From: Natronospirales bacterium
Lineage (GTDB): Bacteria > Pseudomonadota > Gammaproteobacteria > Natronospirales > REEB76
DNA: 64,000 nucleotides
Assembly: GCA_021816765.1 (NCBI GenBank)
Contig: JAKAXB010000002.1
Coordinates: 183,317 to 247,316 of the forward strand
Direction: 5' to 3'
How positions within the stretch are numbered: the stretch's first letter is position 1; the number at the start of each line of letters is the position of its first letter. Positions 63,813 to 64,000 of this stretch are shown one piece after another. The position numbers and the translations under genes were made by a program. Under the pieces are notes generated by a model. It searched no databases. It had not been told where the DNA came from and saw nothing but the letters and a program-made list of their open reading frames with translations.

Positions 63813-64000
63813 ATGCAGGGTTTGAGCGATGAACAGTGGGATCGGATCCGGAAGCATTTTCCGGAGGAACACATTCCCGACGATCGTCCTGGACGCAAGC
63901 CGATTCCCGCCCGCGAGGTTCTTGAAGGGGTTCTTTGGATTCTCAACACTGGCGCTCAATGGCACTGGTTGCCGCAGTGTTACCCAAACTACAAGACAGT
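63813..64000 (+). mobile_element. IS5-family transposase, N-terminal part, cut by window end
   Basis: ATG 63813 opens MQGLSDEQWDRIRKHFPEE, then HIPDDRPGRKPIPAREVLEG, VLWILNTGAQWHWLPQCYPN and YKT, the DUF4096-type N-terminal domain of IS5-family transposases. The frame is open at the last base of the window. The left terminus of the element should lie at about 63764-63790; its terminal repeat could not be fixed because only one end is visible. Confidence 0.85.

Noticed and set aside
59465..64000. Whole AT-rich right end as one integrative island
   Set aside because: No att repeat, tRNA or integrase was found at the 59.47-kb boundary, and the other end lies outside the window, so only the composition shift can be stated.

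Overview
This window reads as chromosome of a GC-rich, free-living gammaproteobacterium. The evidence is gene order and gene type: ispB diverging from rplU-rpmA-obgE; rpsT diverging from murJ-ribF-ileS-lspA-ispH; a three-gene pyruvate dehydrogenase operon with a homodimeric-type E1; class II pyrC, rnt, grxD, iron-type sodB and nadC. A copper nitrite reductase under an FNR-like box points to denitrifying or microaerobic life. I cannot name the genus from the sequence alone.

Layout. 0.15-11.2 kb: a tightly packed sugar operon, mostly joined by ATGA stop/start overlaps. It holds a decayed transaldolase relic, a phosphoglucose isomerase fused to a ROK-type glucokinase, gnd, zwf, a cytoplasmic GH15 glucoamylase and pgl, followed by a GT4 glycogen-synthase-like transferase and a GH57 glucanase. 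Together they would turn stored glucan into glucose, glucose-6-phosphate and oxidative pentose phosphate intermediates. 11.2-13.0 kb: three-cupredoxin NirK, its FNR-like site and tRNA-Pro(CGG). 13.1-19.6 kb: a membrane PAS/GAF histidine kinase, an Rcp1-like response regulator and a REC-PAS-GGDEF-EAL protein. 19.6-32.9 kb: housekeeping genes, broken by a frameshifted RDD membrane gene that runs into an IS256-type transposase relic near 23 kb. 32.9-35.6 kb: a tRNA-Thr(CGT) locus with two tandem 120-bp units that begin with a copy of the tRNA 5' portion. A 2.4-kb islet follows, bounded by a perfect 45-bp copy of the tRNA 3' part; it holds an LVIVD-type secreted protein and an IS3 relic. 35.6-42.6 kb: a PadR-controlled membrane gene, an alkyltransferase-like DNA repair protein, two lipoproteins and a GGDEF/EAL protein. 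42.6-59.3 kb: nadC, sodB, grxD, rnt, pyrC, a leucyl aminopeptidase, aceEF-lpdA with a VOC gene inside it, small accessory genes, carbonic anhydrase, an RRM protein and a RhlE-like helicase whose motif II reads DEGD.

From about 59.47 kb to the end the composition becomes visibly AT-rich and the content is accessory: a small ORF plus an SDH-type Clp-fold protease, a stop-interrupted lipoprotein relic, a Panacea-domain/PemK-like pair that looks like a PanAT toxin-antitoxin module, two small exported proteins, a lipoprotein that lost its start codon, and the left end of an IS5-family element cut by the window edge.

The items most worth following up are the tRNA-Thr 5'-portion tandem units with the att-bounded islet, the Panacea pair, the PGI-glucokinase fusion with its transaldolase relic, the low-GC patch in the IleS editing domain, and the protease pair at 59.7-60.9 kb.
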